Shown piece by piece: positions 63,301 through 64,000 of a stretch of 64,000 nucleotides of DNA. Where the stretch lies: NCBI GenBank assembly GCA_025201765.1, contig MU623385.1, positions 174,318 to 238,317 on the forward strand, given 5' to 3'. Under the pieces are notes generated by a model that was given only the letters and a program-made list of their open reading frames with translations, was not told the origin of the DNA and ran no database searches. The stretch comes from Daldinia sp. FL1419. Lineage: Eukaryota; Ascomycota; Sordariomycetes; Xylariales; Hypoxylaceae. Within the stretch, counting starts at the first letter, position 1. Each line of letters starts with the position of its first letter. A program made the position numbers and the translations under genes.

Positions 63301-64000
63301 TTTTACCTTTATTTTATAAAATTTTATTATAACCCTTAAAGAATTTAAAAACTTTTTAATTAATTAAAATAATTTTAATAAAAAAATTAAATAATATTTA
63401 ATATCTTTTCCAAATTTCTTTTTTAATAAAGATTCTTAATATTTATTTAATTATTACCACTTCCATCCTTTCTAATTTACCTTACTTATCTTATATAATA
63501 AAAATATAATCCAAATTATAACTTTAAATATAATATAAATTTTATATTAATTTAACCCCCTCCTTTAACCTTAAGAAATAATTTTAAACTTCTTGAATTA
63601 TTATTAGGTAATTTATATATAATTATAATACTACCCCTAAATATCGAAATAAATAAAAAGAATTAATTAATAAAAAACTATAATTCTTTTTTTTCAATGA
63701 TATTATTATTTATATAAAAAAAAATCCTTTAAAATTAAATTTTTATATTTATTAATAATTAATAAATATTAACCTACTTTATAATTCCTTTAAAATATAT
63801 TTTTAATAAAATATATTTATTTATTATTATAAAATATTTTAAAAAAATTTAGAATATTAATAACAATTATATTAAAAAATTATATAATATTTTTAAAAAT
63901 AAATTTAAATTTTTTTTAAAAATATATTTTATAATAAATATATGTTTATTACAGTTTTATATTATATTTTTATTAATATTAATAAAAAGAATATTTTTTT
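60361..64000. repeat. AT-rich isochore with RIP-like composition and degenerate repeats
   Basis: From about 60400 to the window end the sequence is almost only A and T, with no open frame of note. A sharp border lies near 60360. Within 60700-61910 a degenerate unit recurs: the core ATATAATTACTTTATAT is recognisable at about 60741, 61032, 61303, 61509 and 61755, and inverted at about 61878-61905. A longer block at 61030-61150 matches 61508-61620. Composition fits relics of transposons mutated by RIP, though the original element cannot be identified. A small island of normal composition lies at 62030-62100. Confidence 0.82.
61878..61990. repeat. inverted copy of the AT-block repeat unit
   Basis: Read on the minus strand this stretch gives ACCATTGGCAAACAATTAC, then TTTATTTAATTAA and TTTAAAATATAATTACC, the same order of words as the direct copy at 61248-61330 (ACCATTGCCAGCAATTAC first). 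It suggests that the array ends in, or is bounded by, an inverted copy. Confidence 0.6.

Overview
The window comes from a filamentous ascomycete (Pezizomycotina, most likely a Sordariomycete). The evidence is: short spliceosomal introns (50-180 nt) with GTAAGT-like donors and CTAAC/CTGAC branch sites; typical mould gene families (PTH11-like receptor, AA9 polysaccharide monooxygenase, Zn2Cys6 regulator, 2EXR protein, maltose-type MFS permease, fungal CorA-like protein); a nuclear tRNA-Asp with a canonical intron; and a sharply bounded, nearly pure A+T block like those left by repeat-induced point mutation (RIP). Genus-level placement is not attempted.

Layout. 0-22 kb is accessory/metabolic: FAD-dependent oxidoreductase (+), CorA-like membrane protein (-), MFS sugar permease (-), secreted S51 peptidase (+), 2EXR protein (+), PTH11-like 7TM protein (-), peroxisomal-type SCP-x thiolase (-), Zn2Cys6 transcription factor (-) and AA9 LPMO (-). 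23-31 kb holds tRNA-Asp, a copper chaperone (Atx1-like), the ribosome-quality-control factor Rqc1/TCF25, a 432-bp MITE, the mitochondrial phosphate carrier and a small membrane-protein ORF directly upstream of it. 31.2-55.3 kb is a 24-kb stretch in which I can support no protein gene; it holds dense microsatellites and pyrimidine tracts, hairpins and a second, well-delimited MITE (73-bp TIRs, 9-bp TSD). 55.3-60.3 kb holds the Arp2/3 subunit ARPC5 (+), a C2H2 zinc-finger gene (+) broken by two in-frame TAG codons, and the complex I assembly methyltransferase NDUFAF5 (-). From 60.36 kb to the end is an AT-rich block with degenerate repeat copies, one of them inverted.

Exon-intron structures were worked out by eye from splice signals and reading-frame continuity; each multi-exon model gives an open frame that reads through into recognisable family sequence. 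The genes do not form one pathway. Sugar permease, LPMO and the neighbouring Zn2Cys6 regulator are compatible with plant-polymer use; phosphate carrier, NDUFAF5 and Atx1 are housekeeping genes of mitochondria and copper handling. The items most worth following are the zinc-finger gene with two TAG codons (candidate for fungal sexual-stage A-to-I recoding, or a fresh RIP pseudogene), the 10-nt microexon in the thiolase, the two MITEs, and the unresolved 5' end of the phosphate carrier.
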